Assembly: GCA_032207245.1 (NCBI GenBank)
Contig: CM063506.1
Location: 42,265,971-42,329,970, forward strand
DNA from: Pardosa pseudoannulata
Taxonomy: Eukaryota > Arthropoda > Arachnida > Araneae > Lycosidae
DNA length: 64,000 bases
Direction of reading: 5' to 3'
Every line of letters begins with the position of its first letter. Position 1 is the stretch's first letter. Positions 22,655 through 34,535 of the stretch are shown here, one piece after another. A program made the translations under genes and the position numbers. The notes below the pieces were generated by a model that saw nothing but the letters and a program-made list of their open reading frames with translations, was not told the origin of the DNA and made no database searches.

Positions 22655-22768
22655 ATTATGTATATATCTGTGTGTGCATATGTATACACATATATATGTG
22701 TGTGTATGTGCATATATACATATAGGTGTGTGTATGTGTGTATAATATATATATATATATATATATTA
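22655..22768. repeat. Compound TG/TA microsatellite
   Basis: Alternating TGTGTG, TATATA and CATATG tracts ending in (TA)n at 22742-22768. The 63-codon frame across it is an artefact. Confidence 0.9.
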
Positions 22769-23009
22769 AGCATAGCGTAGCATGCCATGGTTCATGGATG
22801 TTACGTGATCGAAGGGGTGTAGACGTCGGCGAAAAGAATAAGATTTATCAAGAGAACTTTAGCAGCATCTTTATTTAGCAACGTACGATAGCAAAAAAAA
22901 AAAAAGAGGTTGTGCAGTTTTTTATAACTTAAGGGTTGCCACAGGTGTGAGAAAAGGAATGTGCTTAATCAGCAAAGTAGGATGGCTAGTTAATTTCGCT
23001 AATAGGAAT

Positions 23010-23043
23010 GATCGGCACCTTAACCAATCGGCCATCGTTCGGC
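23010..23043 (-). repeat. SINE-A 5' fragment
   Basis: Only the A-box head remains, reading ACCTTAACCAATCGGCCATC and GTTCGGC on the plus strand. This is the inverse of the family's 5' end. Confidence 0.7.
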
Positions 23044-24177
23044 AATTTTTTTTTTAATATAGGGGTTAGTAATTTTAGTTTAAGATTAAAGTATTAAATT
23101 TTTACAATACGCACGTGCGTGCGTGTATGTGCGTTAGTTGTAAAAAATATATTTCATTTAAAACCGAAATGAGAAAGATTGATGCTGTAGTTTCTTCTCA
23201 CAGACCGTTGAAAAAACGCATTGCGTTTTCAATAAATAGATGAGTATAAAACCCTACTTTTAATTACCTAATATTGTATGAATTTTTTAAAGATTATTAC
23301 TAATGAAACCACTATTAATATTAAAACTGTCATTTGGACCTGTATTTCCTACGCCAAATAAAATATATAAAATAACATTTTATTTTAAAAAAGCATGAAA
23401 ATGTAGTATCCTATTTCTATTGTAATATAACTACAAATGAGAAAAAATTCATTAGACTGAAGTAAAGAATCTGCGAGACTAATTACAATACCGTTGTAAT
23501 AGCTTTCTGTCGGAAAAGGGGGGATAAAAAAGTGAGTCTCCTGTAGTCAACTCCAGGACCTTCCCTCTCCCCTACACATCCATATTTGATGGGGATCTTG
23601 GTCATAATAATAATTCAGGGTACCTGTCCGTCTGGCGCCAGATTCCTGACTCACACGGGTATACACACGCTCCTGGCAAACCCGCGCTCTAATGAATTGT
23701 TGGGAACCCCATAATTAGCCGATATTCTAAAAATTGTGTTGAAACATTGTGAACCGTGACTCATTACCATGCATAATGAATATTATTCATCAGTTTCAGC
23801 TTACTTTACTTTACTTAATGCGCTTTGAAAACCATACTCGCACATACTTCCCGCATAAGAACAAAAAATAATTCAGTGTTATGGGTAAAAACATTGCTTC
23901 GCTAAAGGAGGGTAAAATGAAGAATAAAATAGATTCGGAAATAATCGATATATGAAAACTAAAGTAAAGCCAAAATATAGTAAATATATTTAAACAAAAG
24001 CAATGTGAAAAAAGAGCAAAAATTGAGCCTTTACTGTCTAGTATCCCTTTTTTAGAACAATGAATAATAGTTTACAGGAGTTTTATGTTTCTTTAGAATT
24101 TTTCTTTCTTAATAAAGGCAGATGGCAATTCTATAAACAAGGCGTGATCAGCCCAAAAGTCTCCGCTCCGGAAAAGG
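23044..24177. other. AT-rich DNA, no gene supported
   Basis: At about 23604-23640 the string ATAATAATTCAGGGTACCTG plus TCCGTCTGGCG resembles a Helentron 5' end (ATAATAATAGCC...CTGTCCGTCTGG), but no 3' end was found. (GT)-rich patch at 23110-23135. Confidence 0.35.
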
Positions 24178-25402
24178 GCCGAATGAAGACCTGCTTTTCG
24201 GCAAAGTTGGAAAAAAATCATAATTTTTTTTAAATAAAATAAATCAGATTTATTTGATTTAAATCAGATTTTTTTTTATTTAAATAGGATTTCTTTGATT
24301 TTTTCTGAATTCTAATTTTAATTGTTTTTATTTTTTTATTTAATTTTTTTATTTTTATTTATTTATTTTATATATTTAATTAATTTATTTATTTTTTTGC
24401 AATAGTTTGCAAAAAAGCAATAGTTTGCAATTTTTTGCAAAATAGTTTGTTATAAGTAACATCTTATCTATCTAGTATATTCTACACACTGATTACCTAA
24501 AATTAAATATATAAATTTTAATCTAAATACATTCCATTATTTTGTAATTTGATAGTGCAAACTAAATAAGTTGTAAATTTAAAGAACAAATTAAATATTC
24601 TTTTAATGCAAACTATTTATTTAAAAAAAAACATCACGATTATTTCAATATTTTTAAGCACCAAATTATTGCTTTAATTGTTTCAATAAAAACACTAGCT
24701 TTGATGCTTTATCCACTCCTCATTGGTTACGAAGGCTAGAATGAACAATACCAAAAGAAGAAAACTGTCATTCCATTCCAGCAGATGAAGCCACGGCTGT
24801 TGTTATTTATTTGGTAGGCAAACTGGATTTCAAATTCTGCAATACTCTCTTTACCTCCCATTACATAAAATGAATTCGACCAGTCATAATCAATCATTGT
24901 GCTACCCCTACTACATACTTTCTGATAACAACCCCTAAATTCTTAGAAAGCACATGCTATCTAATTACACTTATTTACTTAATGGTATTACTGTGCTGAT
25001 ACCCAATTCTCCTGTTTTTGAAATATAGGTTTTAAAAGAAGTGAAAAAAATGATTTAAATCAAGATTTAAATCAATTGATTTAAATCCTGCCAACCCTGC
25101 ACGGTACTCTATACTCTAGAACTCTATACTCTAGAACAAAAGGGCGCAGACTATAGAAAGTGACTATAGAAGCAGTTTTATAGAAAGTGAAAAAAAAAAT
25201 TTAAATCAATGATTTTTTCAAAAACAATCAACTGATTTAAATCATGCAACCCTTCTTTTCGGTACCGGAGTCGGCGGGTTCGAATCCCGCTTCTGGCATG
25301 GTTGTTCGCAGCCGTTCGGAATCAGCTTTAAACAGTAGGTCCCAGATTCATTAGTCCTCGTGTAGCAAAACAGTACATCGTAGCGCTCCAAACAAACCAA
25401 AA
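24178..25402 (+). repeat. SINE-A copy split by a hAT-like insertion
   Basis: The 5' part, 24178-24201, reads GCCGAATG...CTTTTCGG, matching the family's GCCGAACG...TCTTCGG with an internal deletion that removes much of the A box. The rest, 25263-25402, continues with TACCGGAG, the B box GGGTTCGAATCCC, CCGTTCGGAATCAGCTTTAA, CAGTAGGTCCC and the tail GCGCTCCAAACAAACC. The insert between them carries an 8-bp duplication of CTTTTCGG. The copy is transcribed, if at all, on the plus strand. Confidence 0.65.
24202..25254. mobile_element. hAT-like non-autonomous element with 8-bp TSD
   Basis: CTTTTCGG at 24194-24201 is repeated exactly at 25255-25262; 8-bp duplications mark hAT insertions. Termini are CAAAGTTGGAA at the left and CATGCAACCCTT at the right, both decayed from CAGGGTTG(C/G)A. 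Subterminal GATTTAAATC palindromes occur at both ends. A second internal terminus, GCCAACCCTG at 25090-25099, suggests another copy nested or tandem inside. No transposase was recognised. Confidence 0.65.
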
Positions 25403-25565
25403 TACTCTGCGGGATGCACTGAAAGTAATTTTAAGCCTGCTGGCTGTACTCTATGTGTGTGTACATATTTATTTATTTGAAATGAAAATTGAAAAGAATA
25501 AATTATAGCAAAAATCTTTGCATATAAATTAACAACAAAACAGTTAAATTGTAAAAATGCATAAA

Positions 25566-25691
25566 CAAGACGGGGACATACTGCTTAAATCCGATTTCAA
25601 CCAAGTACACATATTTATGCCAGCAGCGAGATTCGAACCTACGAACTTCGGTTCCGAAAGGAAGTGCTCTACTATTCCGTCATCATCCGGC
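25566..25691 (-). repeat. SINE-A copy, 3'-truncated
   Basis: It contains ACATACTGCTTAAATCCGAT, the inverted B box GATTCGAACC and the inverted A box ending CATCATCCGGC. The (GGTTT) tail side is missing. Confidence 0.75.
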
Positions 25692-25813
25692 TATTAGTTA
25701 CAATATGTAGGGATAAAAGTTATTTTCCTGGATAGATTTATTATGTTTGCTTTCAACTCACTGCTTAAACTAAAGTCTGAACGGATACACATACTTGTTC
25801 TTGATTACAAATA

Positions 25814-26269
25814 CAGTAGAACCTCGATTAACCGAAACTCTTCGTCAACCGAAGTCGATTTCTTCACTTTTTTTCACTTTCTACTATCATCCAAAATTTT
25901 CTCTTTGCAAACTTGCAAATTTTTCCTTTTTCCTACATTCCTTTTGCATGTAAGTGATCCTTTCCAAGCTACGAAAGCAGATAAAAATTTTGGAATTCTC
26001 TTTTCTCGAATTCCTTCTCGCAAGCACAATTCTCGATATGAGTGTACTCTTCCCCACTTTCAAACATCCCTCTTCTAAACAAGAACACACTCCATTTCGA
26101 AATTTGGAAGGTCAAACTGCCGAGTCCCAGAACAATAGAATGGTATTGCACCAATGACGATACTAAATATTAAACTAGATGATTATTGATGAATTCTCTA
26201 TTATCCGAAAATTACGATTTTCCGAAGTAGGTTCGGTTCCAGTTACTTCGGATAATCGAGATTCTACTG
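25814..26269. mobile_element. pogo/Tigger-type MITE, copy 1
   Basis: Termini CAGTAGAACCTCGATTA and, inverted, CAGTAGAATCTCGATTA are flanked by TA at 25812-25813 and 26270-26271, the target of Tc1/mariner-pogo transposases. Near the termini it has the characteristic CCGAA steps (AACCGAAACTC, ATTATCCGAAAATTACG). The 456-bp element has no transposase; the overlapping open frames of 61-111 codons on both strands (25743-26157) have no known domain. Confidence 0.85.
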
Positions 26270-27551
26270 TATTTAAAATTTTAATCTTTTATAAGGTGAT
26301 AAATCTTTTGGCGATTTAAAACACTTCTACCCAAAGTAGGTGAAATTTTGGAAAACCCCCGATTGAAGAAATTTTAAAAATATATCTATATTCCCAAATA
26401 TTTTCTAGAACGCAAAATACCTTGAAAATTCCCCGATTTCCCAGATGTGTGGCCACCCTCTTTTATACATATGAGTCTACATCTTTACACAAATGAGAGC
26501 CACACTCGCCAGCTGTGGAACACCATTTGTTACTCGGAGGTGGTTTAGTATAATAGCCTGCCTACAAAGAAAAGATATAGCGCATCCGACAAAATTACAT
26601 ATCAGGGGAGCGATAATTCAAGCATAGAAATCATTCACGTGATCAAATCTAATCCGGGGACCGCAATCGCACGGTCATCAACAGAATTGCCTATTACAAG
26701 AAAGGAACAAAATATATCGCCGTTAATCCAATCACGTGACAGTCTGGAGACACGCAAAAAACTTTTGTCTCCTATTAGCGGGAGGAAGGTAACTACTCCC
26801 TACATAAATACACATACACACGACTCACACTCTGTATCACGATACTCAATGAAACATTGAAAAGCTGCCTGTATGCACAGCGCATAATGAAATAATAAAA
26901 ATAGAGAACATTTGGTATAGAATATGAACCAGGAGTAGTAGAAGAAAAAATAATCACCTTTTCCTGCCAATGCTTTTTTTTTTCTTCTTTTTTCAGTTTG
27001 GGAGAAATATTTCGGGCAATCCAGACTTCTATTTTGTGCTATGAGAGATTGATGTAGCGTCAACGCCAAATGGTGGTTAATTGGCCACCATTTGATTGAT
27101 TCTCTACCGGTTACTCTCAGACGTGGAATACAGTAAATAGAATGAACTCGAATCACGTCGAACACTTCATAAATTCATGTCAATTCATTTCTTTTCAGTA
27201 CGCAGTATTTGTAGTGTTAAATAGGTAACCAGTAAAATATTAAGTATTAAATGTATAAGTGTGTATCCCATTTTACGGACAATTCTGTTTAAAATAAATT
27301 CATAACCTTTAAGATTACGGCAGTAGGATCACTAGAGGTAACTATAACCGCTTCATAGATTGATGCTTTTAGCTTCTGGTTTTTTAAACTTTATGTTGAT
27401 TTCTAAGGTAGAGAAATCAACATAAACTTATATAGCTACTTTGTTTGACGTCATAGTAAATAACAACAGGAAGTATAGTACACTATAAATAGCGTGAAAT
27501 CATCCAATAAGCAAAGATGATTTATGTGGAAGCAACATATTCTTTATGATG
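26270..27551. other. Spacer; possible hAT terminus, no gene supported
   Basis: At 26360-26461 a block ending ATTTCCCAGATGTG and TGGCCACCCTC resembles the common hAT terminus CAGGGTGGCCAC inverted. The region 26570-27170 is less A/T-rich and has a 121-codon minus-strand frame (26800-27165) without known domain. A pyrimidine tract plus TTTCAG at about 26980-26996 could be an acceptor, but its open frame lasts only ~18 codons. Confidence 0.3.
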
Positions 27552-28157
27552 TGGTTCGGTTTGGAGTGCTACGGTCTACTTTTAAGCATGACGAAGATAA
27601 TGAAATCGGGATCTACAGTTTAAAGCCGATTACGAGAGGCTATTAATATCCATACCAATACCGGGATTCGAACTCCCAAAATCTAGTACCGAAGAGCAAT
27701 AAATCAAGTACTAAACCGGGATCATATACCCGTGAGGCTCTCCAGGCATCTCCCGATGGTGGTAGACAGATCGACAGTATTGGGTCACCCCGTTTTGCCA
27801 GTCACCCTTGAAGTAACCGAAGAGCGCCCGTCGCGTCGTAGGCGCAATCCACGAGCGAGCGCAGAAGAATGGAGCTGAGAGGAGGAATTTGGAAGATTTA
27901 GCGGACCTCTTGACGCAGGAATTATTGAAGGTTGGTGCGAACCTCACGGAACAAAAAGAGAGACACATAAAACTGAGAGGAATTTAGCTCGTTGCACTTT
28001 AAGATGGGGAACCGAAGAAACAAAAGAGGAAGACACGAAATTTAGTGAAGCGACGGTCACGATCCTGGGCTTCAGAACCATTACTCATTAGTCAATGCAA
28101 CGGGATTTTGGCTAAATACCGAAGAGCAAGCGTTCTATCAAGCGGCCATCATTTGGC
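27552..28157 (-). repeat. SINE-A copy split by a 417-bp insert
   Basis: The 3' part (27552-27699) has GGTTCGGTTTGGAGTGCTAC, TTTAAAGCCGATTACGA and an inverted B box GGGATTCGAACTCCC. The 5' part (28117-28157) has TACCGAAGAGCAAGCG and GCGGCCATCATTTGGC. TACCGAAGAGCAA is present at both junctions as a 13-bp target duplication. Confidence 0.75.
27700..28116 (+). mobile_element. Unidentified GC-rich insert with 13-bp TSD
   Basis: The insert is about half G+C in a region of ~30%. Two plus-strand frames are open over much of it. One runs 27823-27987 and contains ERRNLEDLADLLTQELLK before a TAG; another, upstream, contains PVTLEVTEERPSRRRRNP. The 13-bp duplication suggests target-primed retrotransposition, and the right end GGCTAAA could be a minimal A-rich tail. 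It may be a 5'-truncated retrotransposon, a retroposed host mRNA, or a previously unnamed short element. I cannot assign the protein. Confidence 0.5.
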
Positions 28158-28183
28158 ACCTATAATAAAGAACCACCATTATG

Positions 28184-28219
<36 letters not shown>

Positions 28220-28220
28220 T
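28184..28220. repeat. (GC)n(GA)n microsatellite
   Basis: GCGCGCGC followed by about ten GA units. Confidence 0.95.
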
Positions 28221-28600
28221 ATGTATACACACATGTGTACTACTACAGATGATCTGGAAAGTCCTCTAGTTGCCTCCGTCTTAATTGATAGAACTACTCT
28301 GAATCACGTTGAATCATGTTGGCATTAGTGGCCATGTGAAGCTGCAAGTCATTTCAATGAGCAGTTAGTAGAGGATGCCGTTTAAATCACGTGCGGTACG
28401 TATATTGTTAGGAATAAAAAAGAATAGACCTCAGTACTACTGTGCAATACGCACTGAACAACACAATAACAGTTATGGTTGGTTAGGAGCGCAAAGATCT
28501 TTTTTCCCTACAACATGAGACTAGGTCCTTTTGCTTGATGTCCATTCCAGAGAACGACGAATATACATGCCAAAGGCGGGATTCGCATAGTTATTATGAC
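28221..28600. other. Spacer, no gene seen
   Basis: Mixed composition; no motif recognised. Confidence 0.4.
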
Positions 28601-28601
28601 G

Positions 28602-28720
<119 letters not shown>

Positions 28721-28989
28721 CACATCCAGAATCGTCCTACTTCGATCTTCTAATGACATACACCAACATCTAAGTATTTCTGCTTTTAGATAGAGGTAGC
28801 GGTTACCTTAAAAGACAGTCACAGCAGTCATAAGCCGAAGATACATAGAATGACCTACAATTGGCACCACTTAATACATTTAAATAAAGTATTCATAAGT
28901 TCCTTTTTAAGTAGCCCGTTACAAAGAAATTAAAGGATTCCTTGGAAGTTTTGACTAACTAGGATACAGATTAAATATAATGGCAAAAG

Positions 28990-29118
<129 letters not shown>

Positions 29119-29904
29119 GAGAATGAATTGCAAGAATTTAACAAACATACATACAACAGATTCTACCAATGTTACAAACATATTTTAAAAAGTACTTTAT
29201 TGCATTAAACGTAAAAAGGTTTGAAATCTGATCACATGCGTATCAAAGAAAAAGAAAATTCAGAGGGGGGATGAGAGAAGAGAGATCAGGTGACTATTTT
29301 AGAAAGAAAAAAATATTATCTAAGTAAAATCTACAATTTAATTGAAAAAGAAACAAAGCATGAACACGCGACGTTTATTAACCTATATTAAAATGCAAGG
29401 GATTAGTTAATCAATTAGTTTTCGAATAAATTGATAGGCAATTAATTTCGAAAGTCATAGTGTCAATCATACTTAACGCTCCTGGCTCTTAAGCTGAACA
29501 ACTAATTAGTCGCTATTTTAATTAAATAAAAATTAAAAAACAGTGTTTAAACGACAAGGAAATATAGTTAGTAAACCTTACAACTAAACCTATAAAAAAT
29601 AAGAATTGCAATTAAGTTTAAGAACTCATAACTTAACAATGCATGTCAAAACATTTTTTAACTATCAAGAATGCAATATAAAGCTTATTAACTAGTAACA
29701 CGTTCATTAGAATTATTTCCCTGTTAATTAAAATCAAAACTATATTTCGTTGTATTTATATAGTTATTTTTCAATTATGTATGGCCCACAGCTGTAATAC
29801 GTTATTTTGAAATTTTTCATTATATAGAGGGATTATTTCAATCAGAAAAGAACACGTACTGCTAGATCATATAACAAAGCTTAATATAAAATATCCACTT
29901 CTAT
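29119..29904. other. AT-rich DNA, no gene seen
   Basis: AATTAGTTAATCAATTAGTT-type runs at about 29400; otherwise featureless. Confidence 0.4.
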
Positions 29905-30074
29905 GGTTTGGTTTGAAGTGCTACGGTCTATTTTTTGGAAACACGAGGGCGAATGGGACCGGGACCTTTAAAGCTGAATCCGCACGGTTATGAACATCCG
30001 TGCCACAGTGGAATTCGATCCCACGAACTCCGGTATCGAAGATCAACGCCCAGACCATTCGGGTATCGTTAGGC
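29905..30074 (-). repeat. SINE-A copy, near full length
   Basis: Starts GGTTTGGTTTGAAGTGCTAC and keeps GGGACC, a mutated B box (GGAATTCGATCCCACG) and ACTCCGGTATCGAAGATCA. The A-box end is diverged (GGGTATCGTTAGGCG). Confidence 0.85.
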
Positions 30075-30620
30075 GAACTTTCTAAGGATAATCGTTGTTG
30101 TTACTCATCCCGCTGGGGTAGGAAAGCCAACACCATGTCAAATAGACCCTGTAACATCCACTTTTCCTTTCCTCCCTGAATTTGTACTAAAAGGTGAAAC
30201 GAAGTGAAGCGAGTAGATTAATGATGCCTCAAAAAGAAAGAAAAAGTTTTTTAACTAGGAGGGAAAAGTCAATCGTTTTTTTTTGTTTGTTTGTTTGTTT
30301 TTGTAGATTTATATGTTTTTTACATGTTTATTATGTGAGTGGTGTAATAAAAAATGTGGATGTCAGACGTTGAGCGTCTGACAAGTGCTTTCTACGTATG
30401 GGCACCTCAACGACGTTACAACCCTGTCAAATTATGCTACTGATTCATGGCTAAGGGTAATATGCACCTTCACTTCCAGCGGAGAACCACGAGGGCTGAA
30501 GACTGACTAAATCTCAAGAATAAATTCTCGTAAAGACCCAAAGGCTTGACCTGTCACATCCAGAGATATCGTTTACAAACTTTCAATTCATTGCGATTAA
30601 GAACATATTTTACGTGCTGC
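30075..30620. other. Spacer with (TTTG)n, no gene seen
   Basis: A short (TTTG)4-5 tract lies at 30283-30302. A less A/T-rich zone at 30365-30560 is unassigned. Confidence 0.4.
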
Positions 30621-30722
30621 AGTCGCCATTAAAGAACACGGTGATCTTTGGCTGACTCCAACTTCAATCTCGTCACTGGTTACGAAATCGTTGCCTTTAC
30701 AACTAAGCTACCGCGGATCACG
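30621..30722 (-). repeat. SINE-B 5' fragment
   Basis: Inverse of the family head. On the minus strand it reads CCGCGGTAGCTTAGTTGTAA, then CGATTTCGTAACCAGTGACG and, after the degenerate B box, CACCGTGTTCTTTAATGG. The body downstream is missing. Confidence 0.7.
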
Positions 30723-31372
30723 GAAATACGTACATAGAAACATCAAGATTAAACTAGTCAAAACCAGTTCAAGATATAATTAAAAATGAATATTTAAAGC
30801 TTCAAAAATGAAATTCCCTTGTACATATATATAAAAATGTAATACTGATACTATCTAAATACCATCTGAGTATGATCAAAATGAGTATTTCCGTTGATTT
30901 CTGAAAGCTAAAATATTTTGCGATCACAGCACTTCCGTTACTTTCTACCAGAAAGCAAAAGTACATAGATTAAATAGTTTTACTCCTGCGCTTTTACAAC
31001 GAGGATGTATACAGTGGAAAATGAAATATGATGATCAGCTAATAACAAGAATGGCAGAGAAATAGTCAAAAATTATTGCAGTGTCAGTAATTATAACCAT
31101 CTTTGTTTCCCCTAACTCTTTCCTTCCTCTAGGAGGGAAGAATTAAGGACCAGCAGATACTGCAGTTCTATTGTTTCGCAGCTTATATATATCAACGTCA
31201 AGCATTTCTGATTAAGTTAGATTATTTAAATTTCCCTTTCTTTGTTTCGTAAATGATAAAAGTTATTTACAATGCACAGAAAAAAAAGCCTGATGTTAAC
31301 AATTCAAAACTATTTGCAATGTAACATTATCAATAATCTTCATATTTTGTACGCATAAATAGCATGAATATA
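30723..31372. other. AT-rich DNA, no gene seen
   Basis: No feature recognised. Confidence 0.4.
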
Positions 31373-31381
31373 TATGTATAG

Positions 31382-31665
31382 GAAGCGCAGTGGTGTTGGG
31401 GTAGCTCTTACGACACAGACCCGAGGTTCGATCCAAGGGCTGGGCAAGGTTGACTCAGAATTCATCCCTGAAGTGGGTAGATAAACTGAGGACCAAAAAT
31501 GATTGGAAACTAAACACTGGGGTTTCCGCGCAAGGTTGACCACCTAACCGGAACATATGCTTCGTATCCCAGAGCCTTTGGTCTGAACGGAATCTGAATT
31601 TTTGGAAACGGAAATCAGCACCGTAGGCCCAGGCCCCGAAGGGTCTCCCAGGAGTTTAGTTTATG
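31382..31665 (+). repeat. SINE-C copy (tRNA-derived) with 9-bp TSD
   Basis: A third tRNA-derived family, seen once. It has the A-box-like GTGTTGGGGTAGCTCTTACG and the B box GAGGTTCGATCC at the expected ~30-base spacing. A body rich in GGTTGAC and CCCGAAGGGTCTCCCAGG follows. TATGTATAG at 31373-31381 repeats at 31666-31674. The 67-codon minus frame inside is an artefact. Confidence 0.75.
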
Positions 31666-31674
31666 TATGTATAG

Positions 31675-32757
31675 ATGGACTTATGACATGCTGGTAAAAT
31701 TTGTCAAGAAAACTCGAAACCGTCTTGTAAAATTTGTCAAGAAAAATATGAACATTCTAATTTGAGAAAATATTAATCCTTAAACTTTTTTTTGTCCACT
31801 TTAATAGCGTACTATTTCAATTTTTGAAATAATTTGTATACATTTAGATACTAGTATGCAAAACTTGAAAACGATTTTTACCAAGCGGTGTCAAAAGACA
31901 CATTCAAATATTCACTCAATTATCTAACTTTTATAATTATCCCAAAATTATTTTTATTAACTTTTAGTTTTTCATCTAAGTTAAGTTTTCGCACAGTAGT
32001 TAAATTATCTCAATGACATCAATTTCCTATGTGCATATGGTACACCTATTTTTAACATGCTATATATTTTGTCACCTTCAGAATTTCGTTATAATGTCTA
32101 AAATTAAACGATATACATATAAAGATCAACAACATTTTGCGGCATAACACTGATTATAATGTGTAAGCAGAAACAGCACCAACTACAAATCAATTATCAA
32201 AACACTCATTTAAGAAAAAAAAAAAGAGAGCATTAAATTTTAAAATACATATTATTTTCATTGCAATTTTACACAAAATGAATTTGCATTCTAAACTGTT
32301 TAAAGTATACTGAACTAAAATTTAACTGTAAATGAAAAGTTAAAATTGAACTTTTTAAAAAGGTATTTAAAGCATTCAGTAATTTAACAAAAAAAAATAC
32401 TAAAACCAAACGATTCGCAGAGAGGATACATTTCAAATAACACGGGCAATATTTTAGTTTAAATAAAACCTAAAAAAAATTACTCACGAGAAGATTTTCT
32501 CCCTAACATTCCAGACAAGTTATATCACACATTACAATCAATTCAAAAAAGAAATTTAGTTAGATCTCAGGGAAAAAAATATATACAACTACAGAGGAAT
32601 AAACCAAACTATTACACAGAATTTTTTTTATTTTTTAAAGCTATGGATTTACGGATTTACAGAGTACTACTCTCGGAAGAGGAAGCTACAAAAATGAAAT
32701 GTGAAGGATCCGTCGCATTAACTTTCAGGAAAAATAACCAAAGCATCAAACCGTAAT

Positions 32758-32769
<12 letters not shown>
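31675..32769. other. AT-rich DNA, no gene seen
   Basis: Two near copies of GTAAAATTTGTCAAGAAAA lie at 31693 and 31730. Otherwise A/T-rich spacer. Confidence 0.4.
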
Positions 32770-32790
<21 letters not shown>

Positions 32791-33460
32791 GTTTAGTTTC
32801 GGTTTTTGTTAAGCCAAAAATAGCGGTTTCCGGTTCAGTTTCGAATGAACAATTTTGTTTTATGTATAGTATTCTTACTCTTACTAAAAATGTAATTCTT
32901 TCAAAATTTAGAAGATTTTATTCTTTTTTTTTTTAATTGGTACACTATGTGAATTGACACAATTAGCCAGCATGCACTATACGATCGATGAGCAGAGAGC
33001 GGCTATATTGGCATTGTTATCCATTATCAAAATCGCACTTTATAACTGAAAATCTACCTTCTACTAGCAGTTTCAGCATTGTGTATGTAGTTTGGTTTGG
33101 CTATGGTCTATTTTTTTGCAGCACGAGGTCTAATGAGACTGGGGCCTACTGCTTAAAACCGATTCCGAACGGCGACGAACATCCCTGTTACAGTGGAATT
33201 CGAACCCACGAACTCAAATACCGAACATCAGCGCCATAATCATTCGGCACAACGTACATGTAATCACGGTAATTCTACGATTAACGTTAAATTAGAATAT
33301 ACTAATAAATTTGTTATAGTAACAAAATGACTGAAGATATATCGAACCGAAATAAACCGATAATTTCTTTTTCGGTTCAGTACTGGTTTTTGTTCTGACC
33401 AAAATAACGTTTTTTTTTTTCTGGTTTTCGGTTCAGTACCAGTTCAAAGCCCTGAAAATA
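32770..33460. repeat. CGGTTTTCGGTTCAG repeat zone interrupted by SINE-A
   Basis: TTTCGGTTTTTGTTAAGCC and GGTTTCCGGTTCAGTTTC near 32795-32850 are echoed by TTTTTCGGTTCAGTACTGG and TTTTCGGTTCAGTACCAG near 33370-33445. The latter ends TTCAAAGCCCTG, like a hAT right terminus. A matching CAGGGCTTTGAA left end is not seen, because the left side falls in a (GA)n tract at 32770-32790. hAT assignment is tentative. Confidence 0.35.
33091..33248 (-). repeat. SINE-A copy
   Basis: It has TTTGGTTTGGCTATGGTCTA, CTACTGCTTAAAACCGATTC, the inverted B box GGAATTCGAACCCACG and the inverted A box end ATCATTCGGC. GTGTATGTAG and GTACATGTAA flank it as an approximate target duplication. The 83-codon frame across it is an artefact. 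Confidence 0.85.
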
Positions 33461-34354
33461 ATCATATTTCAATACATTTTAAAACACTCATTTTTTCAGG
33501 ATTTTTAAAGCAAGTTTGACCTTTTACTTTGGAGAATCAATTAGAATTGTAATAAAAATCCATGAGTTGATGGATAACTGAAAATATTCGCTTATCTTCC
33601 TACCTGTCTCATTTTAATGCATATCATTCTAGTGCCTAGTTCTAAAAAACAGAATAACACCTTTTGTTTCCAATAATACCCTATATATCAGTGCATCAAT
33701 AAATATATTTCTCAAATTATCTTTATTTTACTACCAATCTGAGATCCCGACAATTTTGACATTTATGGGCAAATATGTCAAAAGACACCTTTAATTCGAA
33801 ATAAGTACATAAATAGTGTTAAGAAAATTTCTACAGTACATATCGGAACACGCGTATCGATAAGTACTATATATAATAATAAATAATAAAAGAACTAATC
33901 CTCTTATATATAATGTTCTAATCCGAGTTTTCCTTCTAAAAATAAAGGCTAAGACTTCTCTAATCCGGAAGACGAAATTATTTTCTTTCATGATATCTTT
34001 ATCATTACATAAAATTACACATCATACTAATAATGTTCTAACATTTTAAGACATGCTATAAATTTACTAGAAATAACTCACTTTTAATGACTGTATAGTA
34101 AAAATACGGAGCCAAGAATTCACTTACCTAAAAAATAAAATAAATTTTATTAAAATTTGTACAATGTACATAACACAAATTAATGCACTTTACACATTGA
34201 AATATCAATACAGATGTGTTAAATAATTTCAGAACTAATAAAGACAATCTCTTATTGTAAAATAGATAAAAATAACAAAGTAGATTTTAAAACATACAAT
34301 TCAGTCTGTTAAAATCGCATTAACAGAATTATCATTCGCATATTCCGTTAACCC
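33461..34354. other. AT-rich DNA, no gene seen
   Basis: No feature recognised. Confidence 0.4.
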
Positions 34355-34535
34355 ATAATTTGACAAGATTTTTTTTCAAATATCGATTAAAAATATATTT
34401 AAATAAATAATAACAACAATAATAATTTTAATAATAATATATAATATATTTAATATATTATATATTATCGATAAAAATATATATTTATTATAAAGATTTT
34501 ATTTATTTGATTGTTCGTTGTAGCGGACTTAGCCA
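34355..34535. repeat. Interspersed repeat X, copy 1
   Basis: The same ~180-bp sequence occurs in reverse at 43490-43665. Shared pieces are TAATTTGACAAGATT at one end, an A/T-rich AATAATAACAACAATAATAA core, and GTTCGTTGTAGCGGACTTAG at the other. The GTAGCGGACTTA end resembles Tc1/mariner-type termini, but the family is not established. Confidence 0.65.

Noticed and set aside
21455..22780. Many open frames of C/V/Y/I/H/T repeats
   Set aside because: They translate microsatellites on both strands and in several frames.
23604..23650. Another Helentron 5' end
   Set aside because: Only ~30 bases resemble it and no 3' hairpin follows.
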